A stretch of DNA of 64,000 bases from CAG-488 sp045641565 (GCA_045641565.1 JAZUHE010000067.1:4465-68464); one strand, 5' to 3'. Shown: positions 25,764-35,211, counted from the stretch's first letter. The notes: generated by a model from the letters alone, not told the origin. Numbers and translations: made by a program.

Positions 25764-27732
25764 GTTTGAAAACTTTAGAAATTTTCGTGATCACTGCCGC
25801 ATGGATTTTCCTACAGATGGCAGCGTTTCTGTAATCTATGGTCCTAACGGAGTAGGAAAAACTACGCTACACCAGTTGTTCCAGTGGATTTTTTACGGAG
25901 ATGTACATTTTAATAAAACAGCAAGTAATAAAATGTATAATTTAGAGTTTGAACAAGCAGCTAGCTTTCATCAGGTGTTTTCTGTGCTGGGAGTAATTGA
26001 TTTCGAACACCCTAACGCAGATGGTGTTATAGAATATTACTCGCTTCGAAGAGAATGGATATATCAAAAAGAGCAGCAGGAATCAAAAATTATTAACAAG
26101 AAATTTAGACTGTCTAAAAAAATCGGAGATGATTGGAAAACAGTATCTGATGATCCGGTTAATATCATAGAACAAATATTACCCAGCGGCTTATCTCAGT
26201 ATTTCTTTTTTGATGGTGAAAGCATGATAGCTGACCTGAGCCAGAAAGGTAGAGATTCTGCAAAATCGCTCAGGAAAGCCTTGTACTCCATTTTTGATTT
26301 GGATATATATGAACAAGCACTCGTACATATAGGGACACAGAGCAGCGGAACCTCTACTGTGTTAGGTAAACTGTATTTTAGTCGTGCAGAAAACAGCACT
26401 AACGCTGATGTAATTAAAGCACGAGGCCTATATCGCCAAGCACTAAAATGGGTAGAGGATCTAGAAGAAAAGATTAGATCTTGCAATGTAGCGATAGAGA
26501 GATATAAGCAGGAAGCTCAGGAGTTATCCGAACAAATTGGAAGTAATCCGTCTCAGGAAACATTGGAAAAGCGACGCAAAAAAGCCAAAGATTCTATAAA
26601 AGCTCTTGAAACAGCCATTCAGCGTGAGACGAAAGCTTTTGGCGAAACTATTATGGCAAATTATCCATATTTGTTGCTTGCACGCATGGTTGAAGAAGCA
26701 CAGGTTCGAATCGGCCTCAAAGTTGAAGAAGAAAAGCTTTTACCAGGTCTGACAAAAGAATTGGTGCTTTCATTACTAAAAGAAAACACTTGTCTGTGCG
26801 GAAATCCAATTACAGATGCCGAGCGTACTTCACTAAATAATCTCCTTAAAATGTTCCCACCGCTATCATATAAGTATATTTATGACCAGTTCAAAAATAA
26901 TGCTATCCGTTGGAGTACAACATATGATAGCGAGGCTCTGCTGAAACACTTAAATGCAATTTTTGAATATAGAGATCAGATTGCAGAGCTTCAGATTGAA
27001 ATTCATGATATTGATGAAGAACAGAAACAAGGAGAAAATGTAGATGCGCTGATAGCAAAGCGCGCAAAAGCTGAAGAATCACAGCGGTATTGGCGAAATG
27101 AACTAGAAAAAGTAACAAAGGATCTTGGACTACAAGATCAGATAAAAAAGCAACGTAAGAAGAAGCTTGATGAACTTTTGGCCGCCAATAATGCCAACAA
27201 GAGCATCGATGAACAAATCGCCATAATGGAAGCAGTCAGAATTTACTTCGACAGCACGTTGAAGTCGTCTGCAAAGCATTATAGTGAAACCCTTCGTTCA
27301 ACCATTCAGGAATTACTTGGGAAGATGCTCACCAGCACGAGACAGGTTAGTATGACTGAAAAATTCGAACTGAGTGTAAAAGATAGCTTTGGTGATGAAG
27401 CAAAATCAGAAGGACAATTTGCAGTTGTTTCATTTGCTTATATTGGAGGAATATTTAAGCTGCTTGGTGATGTGCCTGAATTGAAAGGAAAAGAATTCCC
27501 CCTAATTTTGGATGGACCGTTTTCAAAGTTGGATGTTATTCAGCGGCAGAACGTTATTAACACAATTCCGGCATATGCCCCGCAGGTCATATTGTTTTCG
27601 AAAGATGATATTAATAATTGCTTTGGAGAAACAGGCATTGAAAATGTATGGACCATTTATAGCAATGCGGAAAGAAATGTATCTCGTGTAGAAAAAGGTT
27701 ATAATCCGGAGGTGTTCATCATAAATGCTTGA
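25744..27732 (+). CDS. DndD-like SMC/RecN-type AAA ATPase
   Basis: A 662-aa ABC-type ATPase with long coiled coils. Walker A is GPNGVGKT (33-40) after ISRIEFENFRNFRD; SQYFFFDGESM (D157) equals the YFFDGE box of DndD; coiled coil about 215-300 and 400-480; CLC (350-352) near the hinge; Walker B LILDGPFSKLD (D590); a C-terminal VILFSKDD H-loop region. It is thus a second DndD-family ATPase in addition to the dndC-linked one at 30760. Co-translated with the 57-aa gene before and the 171-aa gene after (8-base overlap). Likely the motor or sensor of the upstream module. Confidence 0.82.
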   Translation: MKISRIEFENFRNFRDHCRMDFPTDGSVSVIYGPNGVGKTTLHQLFQWIFYGDVHFNKTASNKMYNLEFEQAASFHQVFSVLGVIDFEHPNADGVIEYYSLRREWIYQKEQQESKIINKKFRLSKKIGDDWKTVSDDPVNIIEQILPSGLSQYFFFDGESMIADLSQKGRDSAKSLRKALYSIFDLDIYEQALVHIGTQSSGTSTVLGKLYFSRAENSTNADVIKARGLYRQALKWVEDLEEKIRSCNVAIERYKQEAQELSEQIGSNPSQETLEKRRKKAKDSIKALETAIQRETKAFGETIMANYPYLLLARMVEEAQVRIGLKVEEEKLLPGLTKELVLSLLKENTCLCGNPITDAERTSLNNLLKMFPPLSYKYIYDQFKNNAIRWSTTYDSEALLKHLNAIFEYRDQIAELQIEIHDIDEEQKQGENVDALIAKRAKAEESQRYWRNELEKVTKDLGLQDQIKKQRKKKLDELLAANNANKSIDEQIAIMEAVRIYFDSTLKSSAKHYSETLRSTIQELLGKMLTSTRQVSMTEKFELSVKDSFGDEAKSEGQFAVVSFAYIGGIFKLLGDVPELKGKEFPLILDGPFSKLDVIQRQNVINTIPAYAPQVILFSKDDINNCFGETGIENVWTIYSNAERNVSRVEKGYNPEVFIINA

Positions 27733-28240
27733 GTTTACAACTGATGCCTACTTAAGAGGACCTATTTGGCACGATACACTTGAAAAATTGGTTGGAAGCG
27801 TCTTTGAAACACAGTGGGATGTATTTGCTCTTTGTATTTCAATTGGAATGATGTACGATAAGCAAATCGAAACAGAAAATATGGTTCCTGATGATTACGA
27901 AATGGAACCGCACTCTGTTGGTAGAAATGTCCTTGGAAAAGCCCAAAATAGAGCATTGTTGGAATTTATGTTTCAAACAGCTATGGTAACAACAAAGCAT
28001 TTGGATCTTGATGAGGACGCACGATTAGAATTAGCTTTTAACGATAATGCAAAACCAGACTTCAATCCAGTGACATTTTTAACAAAATTTGCAAATTATG
28101 GTATCTCAAAGCTTTCTGAGATAATTGCTGATACCGAGGATGTTGAACTTTTGGAATCTATGATGACTTTCCTCAACTCCACCTATGAATCAGGAGCAGA
28201 AATTATTGAAGACGAATTAGAAATTGAAGATTTCGAGTGA
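27725..28240 (+). CDS. 171-aa partner protein of the DndD-like ATPase
   Basis: A soluble acidic protein (C-terminus EIIEDELEIEDFE) beginning MLEFTTDAYLRG and overlapping the ATPase gene by 8 bases. Segments DVFALCISIGMM and GRNVLGKAQNRALLEFM vaguely recall small dnd-associated proteins and DndE-type subunits, but I cannot assign a family. It closes the first module; the dndB promoter starts 20 bases after its stop. As DndD is always paired with DndE, this protein may be the equivalent partner of the upstream ATPase (inference). Confidence 0.72.
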   Translation: MLEFTTDAYLRGPIWHDTLEKLVGSVFETQWDVFALCISIGMMYDKQIETENMVPDDYEMEPHSVGRNVLGKAQNRALLEFMFQTAMVTTKHLDLDEDARLELAFNDNAKPDFNPVTFLTKFANYGISKLSEIIADTEDVELLESMMTFLNSTYESGAEIIEDELEIEDFE

Positions 28241-28260
28241 GTGTTTCAAATAGAGAACTA

Positions 28261-28317
28261 TTGACAAAATGCGACAAGCGTGATATACTTAAGTACATAC
28301 TTAAGTATATCACGCTT
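28261..28317 (+). promoter_or_regulatory. dndBCDE promoter with a 42-bp perfect palindrome
   Basis: A consensus promoter: TTGACA 28261-28266, 17-base spacer, TATACT 28284-28289. A perfect inverted repeat covers the -10 box: AAGCGTGATATACTTAAGTA (28276-28295), spacer CA, and the exact reverse complement at 28298-28317. Inside it, ATACTTAAGTA is repeated with a 12-base period, and TACTTAAGTA is itself palindromic, so two protein dimers could bind side by side. It ends 16 bases before the dndB ATG, just ahead of the GAGGTG ribosome site. It would be an operator, and the RNA would also form a stable hairpin. Confidence 0.85.
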
Positions 28318-28333
28318 TGCTTTGAGGTGAATT

Positions 28334-29395
28334 ATGAATTTTACATACCGTTTCCCAGCTGTTCGTGGCGTTCAAGCTGGAAGAGAATATTATATTTCAA
28401 TGGTTCCATTAAAGTTGTTATCTCGCTTGTTTCCTGCCGAAGAAGAAATTGTGCTTCCTGAATATCGGGCACAGCGTAGAATAAACGAAGCCCGTATTCC
28501 TGAAATTAAAAAATATATTTTAGATAACCGGGATACTTATGTCTTTTCTGCCCTTTCTGCATCTATAGATGGTGAATTTAGGTTTGCTTCAATTGACGAC
28601 GTAGATGTTGGCATCTTGGAAGTTGATATGGAATCTGTTTTTCTAATCAACGATGGGCAGCATCGTAAGGCTGCGATTTTAGCAGCGATGGAAGAAGATG
28701 CATCATTAGAAAAAGAAACTATCTCAATTGTGTTTTTTGCAGATGAAGGACTCGCGCGCAGCCAACAGATGTTTACGGATTTAAATAAACATGCTGTAAA
28801 AACGTCCAATTCTCTTTCCACATTATACGATGCACGTGATGAGATTGCAGTTGCAACCAAAAATGTGATTGATGCTATTCCGTTCTTTAAGAAATACACC
28901 GATAAAGAACGAGATATCCTTGGAAAAAACTCGTCCAATCTGTTTACTTTGAACATGATCTATAAGGCAAATCAGAAAATACTTCACGGCGAAAAATGCA
29001 GCGAAAATGACGAGCGTTTTTTGATTGATTTCTGGAGGTTGATTTCCGAAAACATTATTGAGTGGCAAGAAGTTCTGAACAAAACCCTCACCAAAAAAGC
29101 TCTTAGAGAAAATTATATCGTGGCGTTAGCAATAACAATTAGCGCCTTTGGAAGGCTGGGAAGACATTTTTATGAGCACCGTGATTCAATGGACTCATAC
29201 CTTACTAAGCTTAGATCTATCGACTGGTTGCGAACAAACGAAGCGTGGGTAGGTCGAACAATCCGACAGAACGGGAAAGTCTTAAATAGTGAAGAAGCGG
29301 TTTTATTAACGTGCTCACTGATAAAGCAAAAACTTGGTATTTCTCTAACAAAAGAGGAACAGCAAAAAGAAAAAATGATGTTGGAGAAGAAATGA
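28334..29395 (+). CDS. dndB: DNA phosphorothioation protein DndB (DGQHR domain)
   Basis: A 353-aa DndB. The ParB/DUF262-like DGQHR motif is at residues 107-111 (FLINDGQHRKAA), preceded by EYRAQRRINEARIPEIKKYI. DndB is not needed for chemistry; it limits or regulates modification and in characterised systems binds the dnd promoter. Start ATG 28334 lies behind TTTGAGGTGAATT. It is the first gene after the palindromic promoter and a candidate to bind it. dndC follows after 1 base. Confidence 0.92.
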   Translation: MNFTYRFPAVRGVQAGREYYISMVPLKLLSRLFPAEEEIVLPEYRAQRRINEARIPEIKKYILDNRDTYVFSALSASIDGEFRFASIDDVDVGILEVDMESVFLINDGQHRKAAILAAMEEDASLEKETISIVFFADEGLARSQQMFTDLNKHAVKTSNSLSTLYDARDEIAVATKNVIDAIPFFKKYTDKERDILGKNSSNLFTLNMIYKANQKILHGEKCSENDERFLIDFWRLISENIIEWQEVLNKTLTKKALRENYIVALAITISAFGRLGRHFYEHRDSMDSYLTKLRSIDWLRTNEAWVGRTIRQNGKVLNSEEAVLLTCSLIKQKLGISLTKEEQQKEKMMLEKK

Positions 29396-29396
29396 T

Positions 29397-30770
29397 ATGA
29401 AATATACGGGAGAATTTGCTGCATACGAGGACATCATTCAAGAAATGAAACTCGTATATCAAAATGATAAACGTCCATGGATGATTGGATTCAGCGGTGG
29501 TAAAGATTCGACGCTATTATGTTGTCTTGTCATGGAAATGCTCGAACGACTTCCGGCAGAAAAGCGCAATAAAACAGTTTATATTGTTTCATCAGACACC
29601 ATGGTTGAAAATCCAATTGTGCGAGATTATATGCATAGAATGTCAACTATGATTAATGAAGCTGGAGCGCGCCTAAATGTAAAAGCGGACATCATTTATC
29701 CCAAGGTCGAGGATACGTTCTGGTGCAAAACGATAGGACTTGGCTATCCTACACCGGAAGCTCCGGGATTTCGCTGGTGTACAGAACGTCTGAAGATTCA
29801 TCCGATGAACGCGTATACACTCAATACGATCAAAAATAACGGTGAGGTTGTATTGCTTTTGGGTGTGCGCAAGGCTGAAAGCACATATAGGGCAAATAAT
29901 ATTCGCTCAAGAGAAATTGAGGGCAAGCTCCTTGTTCCACATAATGATATAGAGAATGCCTATGTATATAATCCACTCACAGAAATTCCAAATGAAGAAG
30001 TATGGAAGTTCTTGTTGAAGGGAGATGCTAAAACGCCCTGGGGCTCTGATAATAAATATCTTTTTTCACTCTATCAAGGGGAAAATCTCGGTGAAGAAGC
30101 CAGTGTTATCGGAGAAATCGATGAGAACAAGATTCCGGTAACCGGGAATTCGCGTTTCGGTTGCTGGATTTGCACAATGGTAAAGGAAGACAAATCTCTG
30201 AAAACATTCATTGATCGCGGAGAAGAGTGGCTCATTCCTTTGCGTGATTACCGAAATTGGATGCTTTCCATGCGCACAACTCCTGGAGCACGCGAGTATA
30301 AACGCAGAAATGGCTCCATGTATCGCAAAGCTGATGGATCATTAGGTGAAGGACCATTTACTATGGAGACTAGAAAAGAAATGCTTCGCCGCCTTCTTCA
30401 GCTTGAAGTGGATACAGGTTTATCACTTATCACAATTGAAGAGCTAAAGCAAATCGATATAATGTGGGATAATGAAGGAGACCTAACGCGAAGAAGCTTG
30501 GTGGAAATATACAACGATGTAACTGGCAAAACACTTCCTTGGGATCAGTATAAGACGCCGATTTTTCCTGCAGATGTTATCGATGAAATCCAACAGCAAT
30601 GCATAGAAAATAACGTTGAATTTGAACTGATTTCTAAGTTGATAGTTGAAATTGAAGCTAACAAATACTATACAAAAGGATCTATAATGACAAAGGCATT
30701 TGATCGAATAATCAATCAAGGATGGCTTCACTTTGACAGTATCGAGAAGGGTTTAAAAAATGATAATTGA
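29397..30770 (+). CDS. dndC: DNA phosphorothioation sulfurtransferase DndC
   Basis: A 457-aa PAPS-reductase/ATP-pyrophosphatase-family protein. The PP-loop SGGKDS is at residues 33-38; cysteines for the iron-sulfur cluster appear in FRWCTERLK (C128) and FGCWICTM (C256, C259). DndC activates the DNA backbone with ATP and hands over sulfur. A cysteine desulfurase (DndA) is needed as donor but is not in the window, so a chromosomal IscS/NifS must serve. Overlaps dndD by 11 bases. Confidence 0.95.
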   Translation: MKYTGEFAAYEDIIQEMKLVYQNDKRPWMIGFSGGKDSTLLCCLVMEMLERLPAEKRNKTVYIVSSDTMVENPIVRDYMHRMSTMINEAGARLNVKADIIYPKVEDTFWCKTIGLGYPTPEAPGFRWCTERLKIHPMNAYTLNTIKNNGEVVLLLGVRKAESTYRANNIRSREIEGKLLVPHNDIENAYVYNPLTEIPNEEVWKFLLKGDAKTPWGSDNKYLFSLYQGENLGEEASVIGEIDENKIPVTGNSRFGCWICTMVKEDKSLKTFIDRGEEWLIPLRDYRNWMLSMRTTPGAREYKRRNGSMYRKADGSLGEGPFTMETRKEMLRRLLQLEVDTGLSLITIEELKQIDIMWDNEGDLTRRSLVEIYNDVTGKTLPWDQYKTPIFPADVIDEIQQQCIENNVEFELISKLIVEIEANKYYTKGSIMTKAFDRIINQGWLHFDSIEKGLKNDN

Positions 30771-32847
30771 TAAGATTGTACTTTATAATTTCGGCTCGTA
30801 TGAGGGTGAAAACGTCTTTGAGACTCATGGTACCGATGGAAAAAGCATCATATTAATCGGCGGAAAAAACGGGGCCGGTAAAACGACGCTTTTTACAGCA
30901 ATGCGTATATGCTTATATGGCTATATGAGCATGGGTTACAAAAATCTAAATTCGTTCTATTACCGAGCCATAACAAAATTGATTAACAATGAGGCAAAAA
31001 TGATTCGTCCTGCGAAATCTCATGTGCTGATGACTATTGAACTCAGCAATGGTAGAGGCGTTGATACATATGAGCTTTTGCGCGAATGGACTCTGACGGA
31101 TTCATTGCTCGAAGAGTTTTGCGTCCTTAAAAATGGAATCCTTCTAAACGAGCAAGAAATCGCCGATTTTGAAAAATACCTTCTGTCAGTAATTCCACCA
31201 GAATTATTCAATTTGTATTTTTTTGATGGAGAAAAAATAGCTGATTTCTTTTTGGAAGAAGGCAGTAATGCCAGGATAAAAAGTGCATTTTTAACTTTAT
31301 GTGGATATGATACATTCGACATTATGCGAAAAAACTTTAGGCGGATAAGTACTGGAAAGGGGAAAACTGCGCCTGCTCTGGATGGGTATATTGCCGCAAA
31401 AGAATCTGTATCGGAAGCTAAAGAGAAATATTTAGCGCTGACAGAGCTACTGAAAAATTGCATAGGTGAAATAGATTCATGCGAAGCTGAAATCACTGCA
31501 TTAGAAAAAGAATACTATCAAAAAGGTGGTATTACTCAAGAAGAATGGGATTTAAAAATTTTCACTCTAAAAGATGAAGAAAAGAAGCGAGAAAACTGGA
31601 ACGCGCTCTTAAAAAAATGGGCAAATGAGTTGATTCCATTTCTAATGATTAGGGACCAAATCGTTGCTTTAAAAAATCAAATTGAACGCGAGAATAAGGG
31701 ACAAAAATATATAAACTTCTGTGAAGTTATTAATACACCAGAAATAACAGCAATTATTGGATCTCGAACAAACGAATTGCAGCAAATCGCATTCCAACAA
31801 TTTGGCGATACAAACGAGCCCATTCTTAACCTTTCTATTGAGCAAAGCGCCATCCTTTTAGCTCAGATTAATCAGATCCTTGCGTTTGATTCAGAAAAGA
31901 TTGGAAAATGCCGCAGGGCAATAAGAAATTCACAGGCTCTTACAGCTAAGCTGCGTCAGGAACTGGACAGCAGCAGTGTGTCTTCTGTTCAAGAATATAT
32001 GCAAAAACGAGCACAATTGTTTGAAAAAAAGAGCCTTTTGTTAGTGCAGCGAGTAGAATTAGAGCAAAGATTGGTAGATCAGCAAAGTATCGTTATACAA
32101 GCCGAGTCCACATTATTAAGTGTGCAGACCAGATTAGAAGCAGATTTAAAAAAGGCATCGATAACAGATATTTCTGCGAAATCTATCGTTATGCTTGATA
32201 AATTACAGCAGGTGCTTTTTCAGAGGCAGATTGAAAAGGTCGAAGCGTTTTTCAGAAATGAAATTCGTACGCTTATGCGCAAGACGCATTTTATAGATGA
32301 TATGCGGATTGACGATAGCTTTAATACGCATTTATATCGCCGAGAAACCATATCCACGAGTAAAATCGTTGAGATTCTAAACACGAATTCCGAAGAGCAC
32401 GTTATTGCCATGCTGGGTGAGGCCGCCGTCAAGGAACTGCAAGATATTACTGGCAAAAAAACATTGGAAGAAATCGCTACTGTATGCCAAGATATCAATA
32501 AAGATTCTATTGATATTCTTATTGAAATCGATAAAGCAACGTTATCAAATGGCGAAAAGCAAATATTTATTATGGCACTTTACCATTCGCTCGTACAATT
32601 GTGTAATCATGAGATACCGTTCATAATCGATACACCATTTGCACGAATTGATACTGAGCATAGAAGAAATATTTCTGAACACTTTTTCCGCCAGCTAAAT
32701 GGACAAGTATTCATTCTTTCTACCAATGAAGAAATCAGCTCTGAACATGTGCACATTATCGAAGATAAGATTGCTGCGACCTATATATTAGAAAATGCTG
32801 ATAACAAGCGAACTACTGTAGTAAGCGGAAAGTATTTTGAGGTGTAA
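30760..32847 (+). CDS. dndD: DNA phosphorothioation ATPase DndD
   Basis: A 695-aa SMC-like ATPase. Walker A GKNGAGKT at 35-42, LYFFDGEKIADFF (D156), coiled coils about 210-300 and 400-480, ABC signature LSNGEKQIF, Walker B PFIIDTPFARID (D624). DndD provides ATPase and probably nicking activity for sulfur insertion within DndCDE. It starts inside dndC and is followed at once by dndE. Confidence 0.95.
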   Translation: MIIDKIVLYNFGSYEGENVFETHGTDGKSIILIGGKNGAGKTTLFTAMRICLYGYMSMGYKNLNSFYYRAITKLINNEAKMIRPAKSHVLMTIELSNGRGVDTYELLREWTLTDSLLEEFCVLKNGILLNEQEIADFEKYLLSVIPPELFNLYFFDGEKIADFFLEEGSNARIKSAFLTLCGYDTFDIMRKNFRRISTGKGKTAPALDGYIAAKESVSEAKEKYLALTELLKNCIGEIDSCEAEITALEKEYYQKGGITQEEWDLKIFTLKDEEKKRENWNALLKKWANELIPFLMIRDQIVALKNQIERENKGQKYINFCEVINTPEITAIIGSRTNELQQIAFQQFGDTNEPILNLSIEQSAILLAQINQILAFDSEKIGKCRRAIRNSQALTAKLRQELDSSSVSSVQEYMQKRAQLFEKKSLLLVQRVELEQRLVDQQSIVIQAESTLLSVQTRLEADLKKASITDISAKSIVMLDKLQQVLFQRQIEKVEAFFRNEIRTLMRKTHFIDDMRIDDSFNTHLYRRETISTSKIVEILNTNSEEHVIAMLGEAAVKELQDITGKKTLEEIATVCQDINKDSIDILIEIDKATLSNGEKQIFIMALYHSLVQLCNHEIPFIIDTPFARIDTEHRRNISEHFFRQLNGQVFILSTNEEISSEHVHIIEDKIAATYILENADNKRTTVVSGKYFEV

Positions 32848-32848
32848 T

Positions 32849-33226
32849 ATGGTTTTTAAGATTAGAACTTCAAAAAAAACAATGACTATTTTTGAAGAGA
32901 TGGCTGCCAGCACAAATTATGCACCGTTCATTCTTTCTAAGCTTGCCATTTCGATGTCTCTCAAACTTGGAGGTCCATTACAAGAGAACGATTTTCATAC
33001 GGATACATATGGACTGGAATTAAACAGACAAACAATTACTGGTGAATGGGACGAGCTATACAAAAGCCTGATAGAAATGCACGAAGGGCAACACATATCT
33101 GATGATGATTATTTTCAGAAATACCTGAAAGCTCATCTGGATCGTGGAGCTCGGATTCTTTATAGTGAGTTTAAGTATAATAACGATTTCCTAATTGGTC
33201 TTTTGAGCCATAAAACCGGTATATAA
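32849..33226 (+). CDS. dndE: DNA phosphorothioation protein DndE
   Basis: A 125-aa DndE (DUF1832). ATG 32849 sits behind GAGGTGTAAT, which overlaps the end of dndD. Conserved features: FILSKLAISMSLKLGGPL, GLELNRQTITGEWDELYKSL and YLKAHLDRGARIL. DndE binds nicked DNA and is essential for modification. It completes the dndBCDE operon; the next start is 14 bases away with a GAGGTGG site, so the DUF262 gene is very likely in the same transcript. Confidence 0.93.
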   Translation: MVFKIRTSKKTMTIFEEMAASTNYAPFILSKLAISMSLKLGGPLQENDFHTDTYGLELNRQTITGEWDELYKSLIEMHEGQHISDDDYFQKYLKAHLDRGARILYSEFKYNNDFLIGLLSHKTGI

Positions 33227-33240
33227 AAGAGGTGGATTGT

Positions 33241-35211
33241 ATGTCAAACATCAAAGGTACTATCATAAACGTAAAAGATTTTCTCAGCCAAGAAGTCGTT
33301 AGTATAAAGATTAGAGGCACAGAAGAGAAGGTTTTTGAACTGGAAAAAGAACGAATATATGTCATTCCGGATTTTCAACGTGAGATTCGATGGTTGCCAG
33401 AAAACCTTATAGAACTGATGAATGACATCTCACGCCGTGAAAAATTCCTTGGAAATCTAATTTTAACCAGGAATGAAAATAAAAAGTATTCTATAATTGA
33501 TGGCCAGCAAAGGACGTCTATGTTGCTCATGCTAATTCAATTCGCTGTGACGAAGTATCGCGATGAGCTTCCAGCGCCCCCAGAGTTATGCATAATTGAG
33601 AATGAGAGCTTTCCGGAATTTGGCGTTTTTCAAAAACACTGCTATTCATTTTCAGGAATGGAACCTGAACTTGCAGAAGAAGTGAAATCAAGCGACCAAT
33701 ATAAACAGGCTGAACGTTTTCAACTGTTATGGCAAACCATTGAGGATTCTGAAATCATTGCAGATTCATCATCCGCGCGAGATTTTTTAACCAACCTCTA
33801 CCGTTGTGAATTTAATGTCATTTTGTCGGAAGAAGATTCCACGAATTATAGCATTGAGTATTTTCTGGATGTAAATTTAAAAGGCATAAAGTTAGACACT
33901 GAAGATATTTTTAAAGGTTATTTGTTTCATTTAGATCCAAGCGATGCATCACGTCAACTGTGGGTAGAAATGAAACGTAAATCATTGGAATTCAATGAGC
34001 TGTGCAAAACTTCACATTCCAAAAGCGATTGTTATCCGCTGATGAAATTGATAGAACATTTTTTATATTGCTATATCTATGACAACGAAAAATACAAGGA
34101 TATCGTTTTTGGAGAGGACTTCTGCCTAAAACAAAAAGTGCAAATAGACCGAACTATGCATTATACTGGAGAGCACATACTAAAGGTTATAAACAACAAC
34201 AGATTTATTCGAGAGATGCTGGAAAAGATAATTAAATTCTTAACTATCGCTATCGATGTTGTGTCTAATTCGAGTCCTAGCACAAAATTAAAAGGGCTTT
34301 TTGTTGTGGACGATCCTAAAGAAAAAATAGATGACATTGATATATCTAATTTTTACACTTTTATAAAAATGGTTCTTATGGATAGAAAGGTAATTGTATC
34401 GAAAGCTGTTGTAATAAAATACGCGCTAAACACGTTAATGAACACTTCTGACAACCAAAAAGAATCATACAAAAAGTTATATGCAGTACAGATGTTTGTT
34501 ACTCTGTTTTCGCTGTTTGAAAATAAAAAAGGAATTGAGCCTGTAGAAAAAATATTGAAAGCAGCCAATTGGGATGAGGAAATACGTACCGCTATTACCA
34601 TCTATTGCAGTAAAGATGCTATCGAAGAACGTAAGCGCAGCGCAGAGTTTAAATATAGTACAAACCCCGATAATGAACAGCAGAGGTATCATAGTATTGC
34701 TCTAGCAGCAGTATACAACTTTTTTGTTTTCGATAAAAGTAAATTGGGTGTAAAAAAAGGAAAAGCCACGGATCTTAATGTTTTTCTTACTAACGACGAA
34801 TTATTCAGTGTAGAGCATTTTATCGTCAACGATTCGTTCAAAAGCAAGGTTAAGTATACAGATGCAGAAGATTATTACGAGTATGAATACCCGGCAGATG
34901 TTAAAAAGTATGCGGCATCTATTTTTAATTTTATTTACATTCCGAGGGAACTTAATAAAGATTTAGGCAATAAACCCATTATGGATAAGTTAGCTATAGT
35001 ATCTGTAGCTTCAACATCCTGCGAATACTCCAAAGTTGTTATTGATGCGGCAAGAGAATCATTCGAAGCTTTGCCGGCAATAAAAAAAGGAGCCGACGAA
35101 GATAATAAACGCGCGTTGGATAGGTATTTTGCTTACGAATTCAAGCAGCAATATGCAAATTTCGTTTCAATAATACTGAAAAATATCGCAAAAAAGTTTT
35201 GTGTTACATAA
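33241..35211 (+). CDS. DUF262 (ParB-like) protein with HNH/DUF1524-like C-terminus
   Basis: A 656-aa protein of the GmrSD/SspE class. The DUF262 domain has IPDFQREIRW near 40 and IIDGQQRTS (D87-G-Q-Q-R91); this fold hydrolyses NTPs. The C-terminal ~150 residues show a degenerate HNH nuclease pattern: VEHFIV (E525, H526), then FNFIYIP and ELNKDLGNK. SspE-type proteins use such domains to sense phosphorothioate and cut invading DNA. Its place directly behind dndE suggests a phosphorothioate-coupled effector. The HNH assignment is by motif spacing only. Confidence 0.8.
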   Translation: MSNIKGTIINVKDFLSQEVVSIKIRGTEEKVFELEKERIYVIPDFQREIRWLPENLIELMNDISRREKFLGNLILTRNENKKYSIIDGQQRTSMLLMLIQFAVTKYRDELPAPPELCIIENESFPEFGVFQKHCYSFSGMEPELAEEVKSSDQYKQAERFQLLWQTIEDSEIIADSSSARDFLTNLYRCEFNVILSEEDSTNYSIEYFLDVNLKGIKLDTEDIFKGYLFHLDPSDASRQLWVEMKRKSLEFNELCKTSHSKSDCYPLMKLIEHFLYCYIYDNEKYKDIVFGEDFCLKQKVQIDRTMHYTGEHILKVINNNRFIREMLEKIIKFLTIAIDVVSNSSPSTKLKGLFVVDDPKEKIDDIDISNFYTFIKMVLMDRKVIVSKAVVIKYALNTLMNTSDNQKESYKKLYAVQMFVTLFSLFENKKGIEPVEKILKAANWDEEIRTAITIYCSKDAIEERKRSAEFKYSTNPDNEQQRYHSIALAAVYNFFVFDKSKLGVKKGKATDLNVFLTNDELFSVEHFIVNDSFKSKVKYTDAEDYYEYEYPADVKKYAASIFNFIYIPRELNKDLGNKPIMDKLAIVSVASTSCEYSKVVIDAARESFEALPAIKKGADEDNKRALDRYFAYEFKQQYANFVSIILKNIAKKFCVT

